Origin: an uncultured Clostridia bacterium
Lineage (GTDB): Bacteria > Bacillota > Clostridia > Lachnospirales > Bianqueaceae
Reading direction: 5' to 3'
Assembly (NCBI GenBank): GCA_947570515.1
Contig: CANOUM010000060.1
Span: 1-8,684, forward strand
Length of the DNA stretch: 8,684 nt
Made by a program: the position numbers and the translations under genes. The notes beneath the pieces are model-generated. The model was not told where the DNA came from, did no database searches, and saw only the letters and a list, made by a program, of their open reading frames with translations. Below are positions 6,248 through 8,684 of the stretch, piece after piece (the first letter of the stretch is position 1; each line of letters opens with the position of its first letter).

Positions 6248-7729
6248 ATGAAAAAACTAAAGAGTGTTTTTATCCTGCTCCTGGTGTTATTGATAATCGC
6301 TTTTTCAGCAGTTCTATGTTATGTAGGACTGGGAGAGAACAAGCATTTTGGTGTTGCGAATATCAATCTGGGACTGGATTTAGCAGGAGGCGTCAGCATT
6401 ACATACCAAGCTGTTGAGGGAAGTTCTCCTTCATCGGCAGAGATGGAAGGCGCATTGGCTGTTATTCAAAAACGCTTAGATGCAAAAGGATATACAGAAG
6501 CAACAGCTTATTTAGATGGAAGCAACCGAATTCGGGTAGAAATTCCGGGAGTGGAAGATGCCAATGAAGCGGTAACGGAAATCGGAAAAACAGCTATGCT
6601 GACATTTGTCGGTATTGATTGGAATCAGATTGCAGCAAGTGATATTGTAGAAGAGTTTTATCCTCAGTATGTAGAAGATGCTAAAGTCAAGTTGGAAGAG
6701 CAGGGACAGGCAGATGCATATACGGATGAACAGCTTTTGGCGGATGCCAAAACCTTCTTTAGCCAATATCCCGTTGATGCTATTTCTATGTATCCGGCTT
6801 TGCTGGATAAAGCAAAAGAAGCAGGGTATGCGGAGGAGATCCTGACGGGTACCAATGTAGCCAATGCTACATATCAAAAGGGACAGACTTCTCAAAATGG
6901 ATCGGTAGAGCCCTATGTGCGTCTGGATTTTGATGAAACAGGCAAGGCACTTTTCGCAGCTGGATCTGAGAAATATCTAAACAAGTATATTGCTATTATG
7001 CTGGATACTACAGTTTGCAGTATGCCTAGTGTGAATTCCGTAATTAATGATGGGCAGGCACTGATTACAGGCATGGCTACAGATGAAGCGGCTAAGAATC
7101 TGGCAGCAGATATTGTAGGCGGTGCATTGCCTGTGCAGTTAGAGGATATTGAGCATAACAGCGTCGGTGCTTCTTTGGGGCAGGATGCGCTTAATACCAG
7201 TTTACTGGCTGCTATCATTGGCTTTGCGATTATTATTATATTCATGATTGTATTTTACCGTGTACCGGGACTGGCTTCTGCTTTTGCATTGGTATTTTAC
7301 ATTACAATGGAACTACTTTTGATTAATGTTTTGGATATGACACTCACGCTTCCGGGCGTGGCCGGTATTATTCTGTCTATTGGAATGGCAGTGGATGCCA
7401 ATATTATCATTTTCTCTCGTATTCGAGAAGAAATTACGATGGGAAGAACCCTTCGTGTTTCGGTACGGGATGGCTTCAAAAAAGCTTTATCCGCACTTTT
7501 AGACGGCAATATTACAACCTTGATTGCATCTCTAGGTCTGTCTGTCGTTGGCAGCGGACCCATCCGTGGCTTTGCACAGACACTGGCGCTGGGTATTGTC
7601 ATTTCCATGATCACCTCTTTGGTTGTGACACGGCTTATTTTGACTCAGTTTATGGTGCTGCTTCCGCAGAAAAATCAGCTGTATTGCATCGCCAAAAAGA
7701 AAAAAGCAGTGCAGGAGGTGGCAAAATGA
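6248..7729 (+). CDS. secD: Protein translocase subunit SecD
   Basis: SecD pairs with SecF in the cytoplasmic membrane and uses the proton (or sodium) motive force to help SecYEG/SecA release exported proteins on the outer face. The 493 residues show TM1 (about 7-28), then the conserved GLDLAGG (42-48) opening the large extracytoplasmic P1 domain (to about 305). Five more helices follow from about 316. TM4 carries GMAVDAN (379-385), including D383, the equivalent of the proton-path Asp of Thermus SecDF. It is followed by the RIREE hinge (391-395). The P1 region has an extra charged helical stretch of roughly 60 residues (about 122-196) compared with typical Firmicute SecD. The protein is separate from SecF, whereas Bacillus has one fused SecDF. 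The ribosome binding site GGAGGAGG is 10 bases upstream, and the stop overlaps the secF start. No yajC lies between the promoter and secD. Confidence 0.96.
   Translation: MKKLKSVFILLLVLLIIAFSAVLCYVGLGENKHFGVANINLGLDLAGGVSITYQAVEGSSPSSAEMEGALAVIQKRLDAKGYTEATAYLDGSNRIRVEIPGVEDANEAVTEIGKTAMLTFVGIDWNQIAASDIVEEFYPQYVEDAKVKLEEQGQADAYTDEQLLADAKTFFSQYPVDAISMYPALLDKAKEAGYAEEILTGTNVANATYQKGQTSQNGSVEPYVRLDFDETGKALFAAGSEKYLNKYIAIMLDTTVCSMPSVNSVINDGQALITGMATDEAAKNLAADIVGGALPVQLEDIEHNSVGASLGQDALNTSLLAAIIGFAIIIIFMIVFYRVPGLASAFALVFYITMELLLINVLDMTLTLPGVAGIILSIGMAVDANIIIFSRIREEITMGRTLRVSVRDGFKKALSALLDGNITTLIASLGLSVVGSGPIRGFAQTLALGIVISMITSLVVTRLILTQFMVLLPQKNQLYCIAKKKKAVQEVAK
7713..7718 (+). promoter_or_regulatory. 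Ribosome binding site of secF, inside the secD end
   Basis: AGGAGG lies 7 bases before the ATG at 7726. It selects this start over the in-frame ATG at 7684, which would lie deep inside secD with no such site. Confidence 0.85.
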
Positions 7730-8610
7730 AAGTAATCGAGCGAACCAAGGTATGGTTTTCCATTTCTCTTGTGATTATTTTGTTGGGTATTCTTTCCTTT
7801 ATTTTCAGAGGTTTGAATTATGATATTGAATTTGCAGGCGGTACTATGCTGCAGATTGATATGCATCAGTCTTTAGAAGAGAATGCGCGGCTAGAAGAGA
7901 TTGTAAAAGAATTTTCCGGAGATAGTAATCCGCAAATTCAGGCAGTCTCCGGCAGCGGCAGCGATACACAGATTACAATTAAAGTAAAAGAGATAAAGCC
8001 GGAGCAGATCGACGAACTGTATATGGCTATTGCCAATGAATATGGTTTAGATACAGAAACAAAGGCAGATCTGATCGAACATTCAAGCATTAGCCCTACG
8101 ATCAGCTCGGAAATGAAAAAGGCTGCTATTATTTCCACGATTATTGCGGGTATTTTGATGCTGCTGTATATCAGTCTGCGTTTTAGAGATATCTGTTTTG
8201 GACTTGGCTCTTTGATTCCCTTGCTGCATGATGTGTTGATTGTTGTGGCGGTGTATACGCTTTTTCAGATTCCGGTCAATAATACCTTTATTGTAGCGCT
8301 TTTAACGATCGTGGGATATTCTATCAATAATACGATCGTTGTGTTTGACCGTATTCGAGAAAATCGTAAATTTTACCGGAAAAATGAGATGGCCAAGCTG
8401 TGTGATGTGAGTATTCAGCAAACGCTGGGGCGTTCGTTAGGCACCTCTTTTACTACGATCATTACCGTTTTTCTGTTATTCCTGTTAGGAGTGCAGTCAT
8501 TACGCTGGTTTGCACTGCCGCTTCTGGTCGGTATTGTAGCGGGTACTTATTCGTCGCTTTTCATTGCCAGCCCGGTCTGGTATTTGCTAGAAACAAAGCT
8601 TCATAAATAA
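7726..8610 (+). CDS. secF: Protein translocase subunit SecF
   Basis: The partner of SecD in the membrane complex that drives late steps of protein export. The 294 residues contain TM1 (about 9-27), YDIEFAGG (32-39, the SecF form of the P4 entry motif), a small extracytoplasmic domain (to about 130) and five further helices. The helix-4 motif is GYSINNTIVVFDRIREN (197-213). Most homologues I know from Bacillus and Gram-negatives have Asn-Asp where this one has N201-N202, so the intramembrane Asp equivalent to Thermus SecDF D637 is Asn here. R236 in LGRS matches the other conserved charged residue (Thermus R671). The length is normal. The ATG overlaps the secD TGA as ATGA (7726-7729), indicating translational coupling and equal stoichiometry. 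The longer in-frame start at 7684 is rejected because the conserved N terminus begins at 7726. Confidence 0.96.
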   Translation: MKVIERTKVWFSISLVIILLGILSFIFRGLNYDIEFAGGTMLQIDMHQSLEENARLEEIVKEFSGDSNPQIQAVSGSGSDTQITIKVKEIKPEQIDELYMAIANEYGLDTETKADLIEHSSISPTISSEMKKAAIISTIIAGILMLLYISLRFRDICFGLGSLIPLLHDVLIVVAVYTLFQIPVNNTFIVALLTIVGYSINNTIVVFDRIRENRKFYRKNEMAKLCDVSIQQTLGRSLGTSFTTIITVFLLFLLGVQSLRWFALPLLVGIVAGTYSSLFIASPVWYLLETKLHK

Positions 8611-8616
8611 AAGTAG

Positions 8617-8646
8617 GCCTCCATATTTCGGTATGGAGGCTTTTTT
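8617..8646 (+). terminator. Strong intrinsic terminator of secD-secF
   Basis: A 9-bp GC-containing stem (8617-8625 with 8632-8640) is extended by a T-G pair and capped by a TTCG tetraloop (8627-8630). Six T follow (8641-8646). It lies 6 bases after the secF stop, so the next gene needs read-through or a start of its own. Confidence 0.95.
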
Positions 8647-8663
8647 CATCATAGGAGAAATAA

Positions 8664-8684
8664 ATGGAAAAATGGATTGTACGC
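8664..8684 (+). CDS. Start of a further gene, possibly single-stranded-DNA exonuclease RecJ (3' end outside window)
   Basis: An ATG at 8664 follows AGGAG (8653-8657) with 6-base spacing and stays open to the window edge, reading MEKWIVR. Many Firmicute RecJ proteins begin with a similar MEKW-type sequence, and recJ often follows secDF (as in B. subtilis). The RecJ identity is inferred from seven residues and gene order only. That a coding sequence starts here is better supported than what it is. Confidence 0.55.

Noticed and set aside
6512..7866. Several long minus-strand open frames opposite secD
   Set aside because: They are complements of a well-supported conserved gene, have no ribosome binding sites, and encode compositionally odd peptides.

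Overview
The window reads as a housekeeping stretch of a low-GC Firmicute chromosome, most likely an anaerobic Clostridium-class organism. The evidence is AGGAGG-type ribosome binding sites, near-consensus TTGACA/TATAAT promoters, a split secD-secF pair, a YrzE-like (TIGR04086-type) small membrane protein, and a tryptophanyl-tRNA synthetase with a cysteine pattern like the iron-sulfur TrpRS of Thermotoga. Placement below class level is not possible from this sequence alone.

Left part (1-3651): the 3' portion of a HAD-family phosphatase/phosphoglucomutase-like gene runs rightward and ends at a hairpin terminator. This terminator is shared with the convergent, leftward trpS. trpS has its own promoter and follows a leftward ABC-F ATPase gene. 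Both leftward genes serve translation: one charges tRNA-Trp, and the other belongs to a ribosome-associated ATPase family.

Middle (3652-5740): divergent from the ABC-F gene, a consensus extended -10 promoter drives a single small cold-shock protein gene that ends at a terminator. Next is a 512-residue M6-like metalloprotease with a signal peptide, an HExxHxxGxxD zinc motif, an acidic Ser/Glu-rich stalk, and a C-terminal membrane anchor with a polylysine tail. It is therefore probably a cell-surface ectoenzyme. A perfect 16-bp hairpin follows it.

Right part (5741-8684): a small TIGR04086/YrzE-like membrane protein gene, then a consensus promoter and secD-secF. These two overlap by an ATGA stop/start, so they are probably translationally coupled. 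They encode the proton-motive-force-driven accessory part of the Sec translocase. A strong UUCG-loop terminator closes the unit. The last 21 bases begin a further gene, whose first residues and position suggest recJ.

I found no CRISPR array, insertion sequence, tRNA or rRNA. I do not claim a new multi-gene system here. The points most worth checking are the Asn in place of the conserved intramembrane Asp in SecF, the putative [4Fe-4S] cysteine set in TrpRS, the membrane-anchored M6 protease, and an extra helical segment in the SecD periplasmic-type domain.
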